Part shown: one piece after another, positions 29,814 to 38,506 of the stretch
How the letters are laid out: every line of letters starts with the position of its first letter
Numbering within the stretch: the first letter of the stretch is position 1
Origin: Candidatus Nanoarchaeia archaeon
GTDB lineage: Archaea; Nanobdellota; Nanobdellia; SCGC-AAA011-G17; JACPNG01
Length of the DNA: 64,000 bases
Assembly (NCBI GenBank): GCA_028714375.1
Contig: JAQTMK010000001.1
Coordinates: 1-64,000, forward strand
Direction: 5' to 3'
Made by a program: the position numbers and the translations under genes
The notes under the pieces: model-generated
Seen by the model: only the letters and a program-made list of their open reading frames with translations
Database searches by the model: none
What the model was told of the DNA's origin: nothing

Positions 29814-31784
29814 ATGTATTCAATTTCTAATTTTGAACCAAGAGCTTATCAGTTGCATATTTTGGAATCTTGTAAAAAAGAAAACACTTTGGTAATCTTG
29901 CCAACAGGACTTGGAAAAACAAAGATAGCAATAATGTTAGCAGTGGAAAGATTAAATTTAGTTAAGAATTCCAAGATATTAATTCTAACTCCAACAAAAC
30001 CTTTGGCAGAACAGATAACAAAAGAGATGAAAGAATCAACAAATATATCTGATATTGAAGTTTTGACCGGATTAATTCCTCCTGAAAAAAGAAAAAAGAT
30101 ATTCAAAGATTCAACTGCAATAGTCTCAACACCACAGGGACTTACAAATGATATTATGAATGGTTTAATTTCTTTGGAAGATATTTCATTGATAGTTTTT
30201 GATGAAGCACACAGAGCAATAGGGGATTATGATTATGTTTGGATTGCTTCTGAGTATCAGAAAAAAGCAAAATACCCCAGAATACTTGCGCTTACTGCCT
30301 CTCCTGGTTCAGACAATAAAAAAATAAAAGAAATATGTAGTAATCTGTTTATTGATGAAATTGAAGTTAAAAACAGAGAAGATGAAGATGTAAAAGAATA
30401 TGTCCAGGATATGAATGTAGATTGGATATCTGTAGAATTCCCAGAAGAACTGAAAAAAGTAAAGGAATATCTTGATAATGTTTCAAATGAAGTAATCTTT
30501 AAGATTAAAAATTTAGGACTTGTTGGTTCATCTCAGGAATATATCTCAAAGGTTCAGCTTATAGAACTTCAGAGAAGAATTCAGGGAAAACTTGCAAGGG
30601 GAGATAAAGAACTTAGGTTATGGCAGGGAATTTCTTTGGCAGCCCAGTTATTAAAACTGCAGCATGCTCAGGAACTTTTAGAAACCCAAAATTTGGAAAC
30701 TCTTAATACCTATCTTAAGGAAGTTTTGGAAGGCCCGTCAAAAGCAAACAAATCTCTGGCAAAAGATGTAAATTTCAAATCAGCTTTCATCAAAGTAAAT
30801 TCTTTGATAGACCAGGAATTTGATCATCCAAAAATAAAAAAAATAAAGGAAATAATTCAGACTCAGATTGAAGAAAACAAAAAATCAAAGATTATAATTT
30901 TTAATCATTACAGAAATTCAGCAAACCTCTTGGAAAAAGAACTAAACAAAATAAAAGATGTTAATGCAAAATTATTTGTTGGACAGACAAAAAAATCAGG
31001 AACTGGATTAAGCCAGAAAGAACAGGTCCAGATAATTGAGGATTTTTCAAATTCAGTTTACAATGTCTTGATTTCCACTTCTATCGGAGAAGAAGGATTG
31101 GATATTCCCCAGGTAGATTTGGTTATTTTTTATGAACCTGTAGCATCTGCGATACGTTCTATCCAAAGACGTGGAAGAACCGCACGTCTTAAAGAAGGAA
31201 AAGTTATGATTTTGATTACAAAAGGGACAAGGGATGAAGCTTATCACTGGTCTTCATTTAATAAAGAAAAAAGAATGTATAAAACACTTACAGACCTAAA
31301 ACAAAAAATAAAATTAAAATTCCAGAAAACACTTTCAGATTATCCAAAAAAAGAATTTGTGATTGTTGCAGATTATAGGGAAAAAAATTCCCCAATACTA
31401 AAAAACCTTATCGATGAAAACGCAGAAGTTCAGCTAAAACAACTAAAAGCAGCAGATTATATTATTTCTGAAAAAATAGGCATTGAAAGAAAAACAGTAA
31501 AGGACTTTGTTGATTCCTTGGTAGATCAGAGGTTAATGGAACAGATGATAAAACTAAGGGAAAACTTTGAAAAACCAATTTTGATTATTGAAGGAACAGA
31601 AAATATTTATGAGATAAGAAATGTTCATAAAAATGCGATTCAGGGAGCCTTGTCTTCCATTGCAGTTGATTTTAATATCCCAATCTTGTATACCAAAGAT
31701 CCAAAAGAAACTGCTTCTTTATTAAAAAATATTTCTTTAAGGGAAACTAAAAAACAAACTGAAATGCAGAAAAAACTAAAGTGA
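29814..31784 (+). CDS. hef: Hef-type helicase/XPF nuclease lacking the HhH tail
   Basis: A 656-aa fork-processing enzyme. A superfamily 2 helicase (Walker A LPTGLGKT near 29, FDEAH near 130, C-lobe with STSIGEEGLDIPQ and QRRGRTARL) is joined to an ERCC4 nuclease (VADYREKNSP near 520, IGIERKTVKDFVDSL near 560). Hef acts on stalled forks and flaps. Typical euryarchaeal Hef ends with a tandem helix-hairpin-helix domain; here the chain stops soon after the nuclease (…MQKKLK), which overlaps the convergent thpR gene. Loss of (HhH)2 would change DNA binding and dimerisation. Confidence 0.92.
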   Translation: MYSISNFEPRAYQLHILESCKKENTLVILPTGLGKTKIAIMLAVERLNLVKNSKILILTPTKPLAEQITKEMKESTNISDIEVLTGLIPPEKRKKIFKDSTAIVSTPQGLTNDIMNGLISLEDISLIVFDEAHRAIGDYDYVWIASEYQKKAKYPRILALTASPGSDNKKIKEICSNLFIDEIEVKNREDEDVKEYVQDMNVDWISVEFPEELKKVKEYLDNVSNEVIFKIKNLGLVGSSQEYISKVQLIELQRRIQGKLARGDKELRLWQGISLAAQLLKLQHAQELLETQNLETLNTYLKEVLEGPSKANKSLAKDVNFKSAFIKVNSLIDQEFDHPKIKKIKEIIQTQIEENKKSKIIIFNHYRNSANLLEKELNKIKDVNAKLFVGQTKKSGTGLSQKEQVQIIEDFSNSVYNVLISTSIGEEGLDIPQVDLVIFYEPVASAIRSIQRRGRTARLKEGKVMILITKGTRDEAYHWSSFNKEKRMYKTLTDLKQKIKLKFQKTLSDYPKKEFVIVADYREKNSPILKNLIDENAEVQLKQLKAADYIISEKIGIERKTVKDFVDSLVDQRLMEQMIKLRENFEKPILIIEGTENIYEIRNVHKNAIQGALSSIAVDFNIPILYTKDPKETASLLKNISLRETKKQTEMQKKLK

Positions 31785-32309
31785 ATATTTCTCCAAAATC
31801 CTATACTTGGGTCCGTCTTTAGTCAAAGTACTGGAAAATAAAATAAACTCCTCAACAACAAATTCTCCCTTAATCTTAACATTTAATTTTTCAAAGAATT
31901 TAGTCTTATCTTTAATTTCATTTATTCTTCCGATGGTAACATGTGCTTTAAATTTTTGGTCTTTGCCCATAGAGTAGCTCAATAATTCACCATCAACCTT
32001 ATTCTGCAGTTCTAATATTTCTTTTTCTGGCTCAAGTCCCACCCAAACAACATTTGGGTTTGATTTATTGGGGAAAAAACCAATCTCATCAACATAAATC
32101 TTAAATTTTTTATGTTTAATATTTTTCAAAACCTCTTTGACTTCTTCAACTTTTTTCTCAGACAACTCTCCTAAAAATACCAAAGTTAAATGAATGTTTT
32201 TCTTAGCAACCCATCTCACCCTTGCTTCTTTAGAACTTATACTCCTTTGTAAGTCAAATATCTGTCTTCTGATTTCTTCAGGAACTTCCACAGCAACAAA
32301 AACTCTCAT
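31776..32309 (-). CDS. thpR: RNA 2',3'-cyclic phosphodiesterase (2'-5' RNA ligase family)
   Basis: A 177-aa 2H phosphoesterase with both catalytic HxTx motifs: HLTLVFLGEL near residue 42 and HVTIGRINE near 127. These enzymes open 2',3'-cyclic phosphate ends of RNA. Starts MRVFVAVEVPEEI as usual in the family. Its 3' end overlaps hef by 9 nt; it lies 17 nt after the ureohydrolase start region on the same strand and may share its transcript. Confidence 0.9.
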   Translation of the reverse strand: MRVFVAVEVPEEIRRQIFDLQRSISSKEARVRWVAKKNIHLTLVFLGELSEKKVEEVKEVLKNIKHKKFKIYVDEIGFFPNKSNPNVVWVGLEPEKEILELQNKVDGELLSYSMGKDQKFKAHVTIGRINEIKDKTKFFEKLNVKIKGEFVVEEFILFSSTLTKDGPKYRILEKYSL

Positions 32310-32326
32310 ATAAAAATAAAATAACC

Positions 32327-33061
32327 TTAACCTTTTAAAGTTAACTCATCAACAATCTTACGTGCAGTATTGACTGTGATTCCATTTATATCTTTATCAG
32401 GATTAACTTCAACCAAATCAATCATTTTAAGGTTAGTAAGTAATTTTAATCTTCTCAAAAAATAAAATAATTCAGCAGAGCTCATTCCTCCCGGTTCTAA
32501 ATATCCGGTTCCAGGAGCAAAAGCAGGATCTAAGACATCAATATCTATGCTTAGGTAAAGTGCATCAAATTTCCTGCAGTTTTCCATGAGAACATCGCAA
32601 ACTTCTTCAGTATTATTAAATAATTTCTTGTCATCAAAACAAAGAATTCTTTCTTCATTCAAAAACTTCCTTTCTTTAACATCAATTTTTCTTATACCAA
32701 CCAAAATTACATTTTCTTTTTTAACAATCCCGTCTTTAACCAAAACTTTAACAAAATCTTCATGTGAGGGCGGTCTGAAGTCATTCTCGCAGTCAGGATG
32801 CGCATCAAAAATAACCAAACCAACGTTTTTATATTTTGTAGCTAATTTTCGGACGCAGGAATAGGTTATTGAATGGTCGCCACCAACAATAAAACCTTCG
32901 TCAACAGAATTAAAAATATTTTTATTAGTCTCTTCAATATTATTGCTAACAACTTTAGCAGTAATGCTGTCAATACCTTCAAGTATCATATCCGGAGCCT
33001 TTTCACATCCCAGATTTTTTCCCAAACTTCCCTGACTAGAATTTATTTTATAAAATTTCAT
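32327..33061 (-). CDS. Ureohydrolase (agmatinase/arginase family)
   Basis: A 244-aa Mn-dependent hydrolase with all metal-ligand motifs: GGDHSITYS near 57, DAHPDCEND near 83 and SIDIDVLDPAFAPG near 170. Agmatinase for polyamine synthesis is the likeliest activity in archaea; arginase or another guanidino substrate cannot be excluded. Slightly shorter than usual (about 290) at the N-terminus. The ATG overlaps the PAN stop by 4 nt. Confidence 0.88.
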   Translation of the reverse strand: MKFYKINSSQGSLGKNLGCEKAPDMILEGIDSITAKVVSNNIEETNKNIFNSVDEGFIVGGDHSITYSCVRKLATKYKNVGLVIFDAHPDCENDFRPPSHEDFVKVLVKDGIVKKENVILVGIRKIDVKERKFLNEERILCFDDKKLFNNTEEVCDVLMENCRKFDALYLSIDIDVLDPAFAPGTGYLEPGGMSSAELFYFLRRLKLLTNLKMIDLVEVNPDKDINGITVNTARKIVDELTLKG

Positions 33062-34185
33062 CCAAACATACCTGAATCTTCTTCTTCAACGCCTTTTATT
33101 TTGTCAAGAGCTAAAATAAAATCTCCCTGATTTACTTTTCTTCTTTTGTCTCTTATTGCAAAGTATCCTGCCTCAGTGCAGATCGCATAAATTTCTGCTC
33201 CGCTTAAACCATCTGTCTTTTCAGCAAGTAAATTTAAATCAATTTTATCCTTGTTCATTTCAAGACTATGAATCTTAAAAATTTCTTTTCTTTCGTCCTG
33301 GTTAGGCAGACCAACTTCAATTAATCTGTCAAATCTTCCAGGTCTTAGAACTGCTTCGTCTAAAATATCTGCTCTGTTTGTAGCAGCAATTATTTTTACA
33401 TTCTCTAAATTATTAAATCCATCAATCTCAGCGAGCAATTGCATAAATGTTCTCTGAACTTCTCTCTCCCCAGAAGTTCCAATATCAATTCTCTGAGAAG
33501 CAATAGCATCCAATTCATCAATGAAAACAATTGAAGGTGCTTTTTCTTTAGCTAATTGGAATATTTCACCAACTAATTTTGCACCATCACCGATAAATTT
33601 CTGGTTTAATTCAGAAGCAACAAACTCTATAAAGGTAGCATTTGTTGAAGCAGCAACCGCTTTAGCTAATAATGTTTTTCCAGTGCCAGAAGGTCCATAC
33701 AATAAAATTCCTTTTGGTGGTTTAATTCCAATTTCCTTAAACAGACCAGGATCTTTCAAAGGTAATTCAACAACTTCTCTTAGTTCTCTTATCTGATCTT
33801 TTAATCCACCAATCTGTTCCCAGGAATTATTAGGTTTTTCAATTATAACAAAATCCTCAACATTAAAACTCTTACCCTTCTCATTCAGTTTATCTATCAC
33901 AGTAAAACTTCTTTGCTCAACCAAAACCATATCTCCAGGCAATAAATCTTTTTTAAGATGGTTTGCAACCTCAACCAAAAAATAATTTCCGTTTGGCAGT
34001 CTTATCATTGCCCTCTCATTTATCATCTTCTTAAGATCACAAACAACCAATGGCCTTGACTTGAACTTATTAATTTCTTCCCTAAGATAACTTACAGTAG
34101 CTCTGAGTACTTTATTCTCACTTTCTGCATCTATACTTTCTCCAAAATTAAGTTCTCCAAGGTTTGGTTTAGAGCCTGTTTTCAT
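33058..34185 (-). CDS. pan: Proteasome-activating nucleotidase
   Basis: A 375-aa AAA+ ATPase: N-terminal coiled coil (about 20-42), OB domain (about 45-110), then an AAA module with [13 protein letters not shown] near 162, IVFIDELDAIA near 218 and the Arg-rich VLRPGRFDR. It unfolds substrates and opens the 20S gate. The C-terminus is MFG, which would be a hydrophobic-Phe-X variant of the HbYX gate-opening motif. It shares an operon with the ureohydrolase. The 20S subunits are outside the window. Confidence 0.93.
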   Translation of the reverse strand: MKTGSKPNLGELNFGESIDAESENKVLRATVSYLREEINKFKSRPLVVCDLKKMINERAMIRLPNGNYFLVEVANHLKKDLLPGDMVLVEQRSFTVIDKLNEKGKSFNVEDFVIIEKPNNSWEQIGGLKDQIRELREVVELPLKDPGLFKEIGIKPPKGILLYGPSGTGKTLLAKAVAASTNATFIEFVASELNQKFIGDGAKLVGEIFQLAKEKAPSIVFIDELDAIASQRIDIGTSGEREVQRTFMQLLAEIDGFNNLENVKIIAATNRADILDEAVLRPGRFDRLIEVGLPNQDERKEIFKIHSLEMNKDKIDLNLLAEKTDGLSGAEIYAICTEAGYFAIRDKRRKVNQGDFILALDKIKGVEEEDSGMFG

Positions 34186-34233
34186 AGTTCTAAAGCGTAT
34201 TTAACCAGTTTAAAAGGTTTTCCGTTCAGTAAT

Positions 34234-35193
34234 TTACTTCCAGTTCTTCCTGATAGGACTGATAATTTCTTCCAGATATTCTGTTACCGCAGATTTCAAA
34301 TCTAAGGGATGTATTTTTCCTGCAGAATATAATTTTTCAAGCTCAGGATAATTGCTAATTTCTAAATCACCACCAAATTTCTCAGATCTTTTTATAATAA
34401 TACTATCAATTCTTGGGAAAATAATTAATCTTGAGATTTGTAATAACGGATTATCCTTAACAATTTTTTCAGGACAGTAAGCCCCTTTTATAGTGTTTTT
34501 AATTTCATTATAAGAGTCTGTTACAGAAATTCCAGATCCTTGGATAGACTTGGACATTTTCTCTCCAGGTCCTTTAAATGAAGTAATTAACGGAGTATGA
34601 ATTGCGATAAAATTATAGTCAATTATTTTTGCCATATCTTTCCCGATCATATGAACTTTTCTCTGTTCCATTCCACCTTCAGCAACATCAACTTTAAGAT
34701 GCTTAATATCTGCAACCTGCATTAAAGGATACAATAACTGGGAGATTGTTGCATTTTCAACATCTCTTGCAATTTCCTGCATACTTCTAAGCCCTCTGTT
34801 AATTGTAGATGCCTGTGCAAGTTTCATGACATCTCTCTGATAATCAGAATTAAACTGGTAACTGCTTCCTAGAACAACTTCTGCATCTAATCCGATTGCT
34901 TTTATTGTTTTTTTCCAGTTTTCAACTTCTTTTTTAATTAGATCCTCGTCTCCTTTCCTGTTTAAGAATGCATGAATATCTGCAAGTAAAATCTTAACTT
35001 TAAAACCAGCTTTTTGTAGGTCAATTAATTTTGTAATTGTAACAAAATGTCCAAGATGCATTGGTCCGCTTGGTTCATACCCACAGTAAACAACAGGATT
35101 TTTTTTCTTTTTTAATAATTCCTTAAGTTCCTGCTCTGTTACAATTTCTTCTGTGTTTCTTTTTATTAATTCCAGTTTCTTGTCATTATCCAT
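34234..35193 (-). CDS. tyrS: Tyrosyl-tRNA synthetase (archaeal type)
   Basis: A 319-aa class I synthetase with YCGYEPSGPMHLGH (HIGH-equivalent HLGH near residue 45), LLADIHAFL, the EGGMEQRKVHMI block and GPGEKMSKS (KMSKS near 212). It is of the compact archaeal/eukaryotic form without a bacterial S4 domain. A CGATATATTTATATTT box lies about 27 bp before the ATG, divergent from the OB-fold gene. Confidence 0.96.
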   Translation of the reverse strand: MDNDKKLELIKRNTEEIVTEQELKELLKKKKNPVVYCGYEPSGPMHLGHFVTITKLIDLQKAGFKVKILLADIHAFLNRKGDEDLIKKEVENWKKTIKAIGLDAEVVLGSSYQFNSDYQRDVMKLAQASTINRGLRSMQEIARDVENATISQLLYPLMQVADIKHLKVDVAEGGMEQRKVHMIGKDMAKIIDYNFIAIHTPLITSFKGPGEKMSKSIQGSGISVTDSYNEIKNTIKGAYCPEKIVKDNPLLQISRLIIFPRIDSIIIKRSEKFGGDLEISNYPELEKLYSAGKIHPLDLKSAVTEYLEEIISPIRKNWK

Positions 35194-35286
35194 ACTATAA
35201 TCTAAAACAATAAAAATATAAATATATCGAAAAATTTCCGTAAACTTTCCAGTCGTTTATATAAAAATTCTAAAGATATTAAAGTT

Positions 35287-35631
35287 ATGGGAGAGTCAAA
35301 ACTAATCAAGATTTCAATACTTTGTTCAGTAATCGGATTGTTGATGCTGTTAATAATCTCAGAAACAATCAGTCTAAAAGATTCAGATATATCCTCAATA
35401 GATTCTTCAAAGTTAGAAAACAAAGTAAAAATAAAAGGAGTAATAAAAAGAGCAACAAACAAAGACACAATTTCTGTTTTAAATGTAGAAGATTATACTG
35501 GAAATATCACAGTAACTGCTTTCACCCCAAATTATAATTTCACAAAAAATGAAGTTATAGAAGTTGAGGGGATTGTAAAAGATTTCCAGGATCAGGTCCA
35601 GGTAGACGCACTAAAGATAAAATGCTTCTAG
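35287..35631 (+). CDS. Membrane-anchored OB-fold protein
   Basis: A 114-aa protein with one N-terminal membrane helix and an OB-fold of the tRNA_anti/YgiW type (KVKIKGVIKRATNKDTISVLN, then GNITVTAFTP and VIEVEGIVKDFQDQVQV). The fold would lie outside the membrane. Nucleic-acid or other ligand binding is unknown. A GTTTATATAAAAAT box sits about 26 bp upstream. It overlaps the next gene by 10 nt. Confidence 0.75.
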   Translation: MGESKLIKISILCSVIGLLMLLIISETISLKDSDISSIDSSKLENKVKIKGVIKRATNKDTISVLNVEDYTGNITVTAFTPNYNFTKNEVIEVEGIVKDFQDQVQVDALKIKCF

Positions 35632-36815
35632 AAATTATCTTAGCAACAATAGTTGGATGTATGTTTGGTATAATAACAGGCATAACTCCAGGAATACATA
35701 TTAATTTGGTTTCAGTCTTAATCTTAAGTGTCTCTCCTTTGCTTTTAACATTTCTCTCACCAATAATCTTAGCAGTACTTATTCTTTCAATGGCAATAAC
35801 TCACACATTCCTGGACAATATCCCATCAATATTTTTGGGTGCACCCACCGAAGACACAGCATTGTCCATTCTTCCAGGTCACCGGTTTTTATTGAATGGA
35901 AGAGGTTATGAAGCAGTAATGTTAATGGTTCTTGGTTCTTTTTCAGGATTAATACTTTCAGTAGCAGCAATACCGCTACTATTGATTATTTTCCCGGCAA
36001 CCTATGAGCTAATTAAGGATTACACTGGATACATTCTCCTAGTTGCGATGGGTTTTTTAATTCTAAGGGAAAAATCAAAAACAAACGCAATAATTTTGTT
36101 TTTTCTTTCGGGCATTTTAGGTATCTTAACTTTAAACATTGGGATATCCAATCCGTTGTTTCCCTTGTTATCAGGACTGTTTGGAGTTTCAACCTTGGTG
36201 GTGAGCATCAAAGACAAAGTAAACATACCAAAACAAATTATCTCCTATCCAGAATTAGACAAAAAGGAAAGCATAAAAACTTCAGTAATATCTTTCATAA
36301 TCGGAGCAATATGCTCGTTCATGCCAGGAATAGGTCCTGCTCAGGGAGCAACATTAGGCTCACAGTTTTTTAAGAAAATTTCCCAAAAAGGATTTTTAAT
36401 CTTAGTCGGAGGTCTAAGCACTGTAAACATGGCACTGAGTATAATAACCTTATACAAACTTGAAAAAGCAAGAAACGGTGCAGTGGTTGTAATCTTAAAA
36501 TTAGTAGAAACAATAACTCAAAGTGAATTTATAATCTTAACAGCCGTGACTTTAATTTCAGCCTCAGTTGCAGTATTTTTATGCATCAAGTTCTCAAAAA
36601 TATTTTCAAACCTAATCACAAAAATAAATTATCAGACTTTATGTATCTCAATAATAATTTTTATTATTCTCTTAACAATTCTCCTCTCTGGTATTCCGGG
36701 ATTATATATTTTAATACTTTCAACATTTATTGGGATTATCCCGCAGTACCTTGATACTCCAAAAAGTCATTTGATGGGATGTTTAATTCTTCCGGTTTTG
36801 TTTTATTTTTTATAA
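35622..36815 (+). CDS. TctA-like integral membrane permease
   Basis: A 397-aa protein with about ten membrane helices. The opening GIITGITPGIHINL and the block GAPTEDTALSILPGHRFLLNG, repeated loosely as FMPGIGPAQGATLGSQF in the second half, are typical of the TctA/DUF112 family of carboxylate-transporter membrane subunits with two inverted halves. No TctB or substrate-binding TctC is adjacent, as is usual for archaeal members. Substrate unknown. Confidence 0.85.
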   Translation: MLLEIILATIVGCMFGIITGITPGIHINLVSVLILSVSPLLLTFLSPIILAVLILSMAITHTFLDNIPSIFLGAPTEDTALSILPGHRFLLNGRGYEAVMLMVLGSFSGLILSVAAIPLLLIIFPATYELIKDYTGYILLVAMGFLILREKSKTNAIILFFLSGILGILTLNIGISNPLFPLLSGLFGVSTLVVSIKDKVNIPKQIISYPELDKKESIKTSVISFIIGAICSFMPGIGPAQGATLGSQFFKKISQKGFLILVGGLSTVNMALSIITLYKLEKARNGAVVVILKLVETITQSEFIILTAVTLISASVAVFLCIKFSKIFSNLITKINYQTLCISIIIFIILLTILLSGIPGLYILILSTFIGIIPQYLDTPKSHLMGCLILPVLFYFL

Positions 36816-36851
36816 AAAGGTTTATAAAATCAAAAGATAAAGAATAAATGT

Positions 36852-37712
36852 ATGAAGCAAGTCTCCGTAGGTTATATTTTTGGCAGTCCATACTTTACTC
36901 ATGAAGAAGATATGTTTAAGAAAGTTGCTAAAAGAAAAAATATAAATCTTATTTTTTTTAACTATGAAAAAGAATTGCCCGAGGATGAACTTAAAAAATT
37001 AGCAAAACAGTGCGATGTTGTTCTTAATAACAATGCGGGAACAATGGCCATAGAATTATCAAAGACATTAGAAGACATGGGAAAGAAAGTCATAGACTCC
37101 TCAGATGTTTATTATTATCTAGAAGACAAATGGATGTTCTATTTAAATTGTAGAAAACATAAAATACCTGTCCCACAAACAATCCTTCTTTCAAATAATC
37201 TAAAGACTGCAAAAAAAGAATTAAGAGAATTTAATTATTGGCCTGTAGTTTTAAAAAGAGTTTATGGTGAAATGGGAGAATTTGTTGAAAGGGCAACCAA
37301 ACCAGATGAAGTTGTGGACATAATGAAGAAACTCTGGGACAACAGAGTTGAAAGATATCCAGTAATTGCCCAGGAATATGTAAAATCTCTTTCATATAGG
37401 GTCACACTAATAAATGGGAAAATTGTGCAGTCTGCTCTGAAAAAAGGAAAAGGATGGAAGTTAACAGGCGCTTATGCTTATCGTTGTGGAAAATTCAAGA
37501 TGGATAAAGAGATGAAAGATATAATAAAAAAACTAACAAAAGTTTGTGACATAAAAATATGTGGTATTGATTTCTTGAGAAAAGATGATAGATGGTTGGT
37601 AGGGGAAGTAAATGCCGAACCTTCTTTGGAGTTTTTCAGGAATGATATGGAAAGAATGGTCTCAGAAGTCTTGGATTATCTAAGAATTGAAGCACTTAAA
37701 AAACATAAATAA
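36852..37712 (+). CDS. RimK-like ATP-grasp ligase
   Basis: A 286-aa ATP-grasp protein: N-terminal preATP domain, then PVVLKRVYGEMGEFV (ATP-binding Lys) near 130, an IAQEYVKSLSYRV block near 175, and metal ligands in KICGIDFLRKDDRWLVGEVNAEPSLEFF near 240-265. It joins a carboxylate to an amine, as in RimK, LysX or MptN. Which product is made is not visible; no partner biosynthetic genes are adjacent. The alternative ATG 4 bp upstream is out of frame. Confidence 0.85.
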   Translation: MKQVSVGYIFGSPYFTHEEDMFKKVAKRKNINLIFFNYEKELPEDELKKLAKQCDVVLNNNAGTMAIELSKTLEDMGKKVIDSSDVYYYLEDKWMFYLNCRKHKIPVPQTILLSNNLKTAKKELREFNYWPVVLKRVYGEMGEFVERATKPDEVVDIMKKLWDNRVERYPVIAQEYVKSLSYRVTLINGKIVQSALKKGKGWKLTGAYAYRCGKFKMDKEMKDIIKKLTKVCDIKICGIDFLRKDDRWLVGEVNAEPSLEFFRNDMERMVSEVLDYLRIEALKKHK

Positions 37713-38465
37713 TTATTTTCCTGGATAAATCTTTTTTAGTTTCTTAACTTCTTTCATATCTAATTCAGCAACAATTAATCCTTCTTTGTTATAAATTTCC
37801 TTAATTATCTTATGTGGACAGGCAACTGCAGAATAACATACCATATCCTTTTCACTTAAGTAGGGGCTGCAGAATGCTACAAAATTTAAATTTTCAAAAG
37901 ATCTTGCTCTTATAAGTGCTTTAAGCAATTTTAATTCTTTTTTCTTGTGCCCTTTATAGTAAGCTTTCTTTTCATAAGCCCACTGGGAAGGACAAAAAAC
38001 AATCTCAGCTCCTTTCTTCTTCATTGCATGGAACAGTTCAGGGAATGCTAAATCCCAGCATATAGATAAACCAACTTTCCCAAAATCAGTATTAAAAACT
38101 CGTATATCCTTTCCAGGAGAAGTACCTCTTTCAGCATAAATATTTATTTTGTAATATGTTCCTTTGACTTTTCCGTCTCTGTCAATTAGAACCGAAGTAT
38201 TATATAATTTGGATTTAACCTTAAAATCTTCGGTGATAATTGCCCAAATCTTATGTTTCTTACATTCTGCTCTTATTTCATTCAGATATTTATGATCAAA
38301 ATGCAAATATTTTTCATAGATGACGCATGTTTCAGGAAAACAAACAATATCTGCATTTCTTTTTTTAGCTTTTGTAATATACTCTTTTATCTTCGCTAAA
38401 TTATTGCTAGGATGAAGATCAAAGTATTTTATCTGAGCTAATGCAATTCTCGGTTTCCTTCGCAT
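37713..38465 (-). CDS. Carbon-nitrogen hydrolase (nitrilase superfamily)
   Basis: A 250-aa amidase-like enzyme with the Glu-Lys-Cys triad: IVCFPETCV near 44, GTYYKINIY near 108 and LSICWDLAFPE near 143. Members cleave C-N bonds of small amides such as carbamoylputrescine or omega-amides. The ureohydrolase gene 5 kb away could belong to the same polyamine chemistry, but this is speculative. Its end directly abuts that of the convergent ATP-grasp gene. TATA-like AGTATTTAAAC upstream. Confidence 0.87.
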   Translation of the reverse strand: MRRKPRIALAQIKYFDLHPSNNLAKIKEYITKAKKRNADIVCFPETCVIYEKYLHFDHKYLNEIRAECKKHKIWAIITEDFKVKSKLYNTSVLIDRDGKVKGTYYKINIYAERGTSPGKDIRVFNTDFGKVGLSICWDLAFPELFHAMKKKGAEIVFCPSQWAYEKKAYYKGHKKKELKLLKALIRARSFENLNFVAFCSPYLSEKDMVCYSAVACPHKIIKEIYNKEGLIVAELDMKEVKKLKKIYPGK

Positions 38466-38506
38466 AGCCTGTTTTAATTGAAAACTGTTTAAATACTTTT
38501 TTATGC

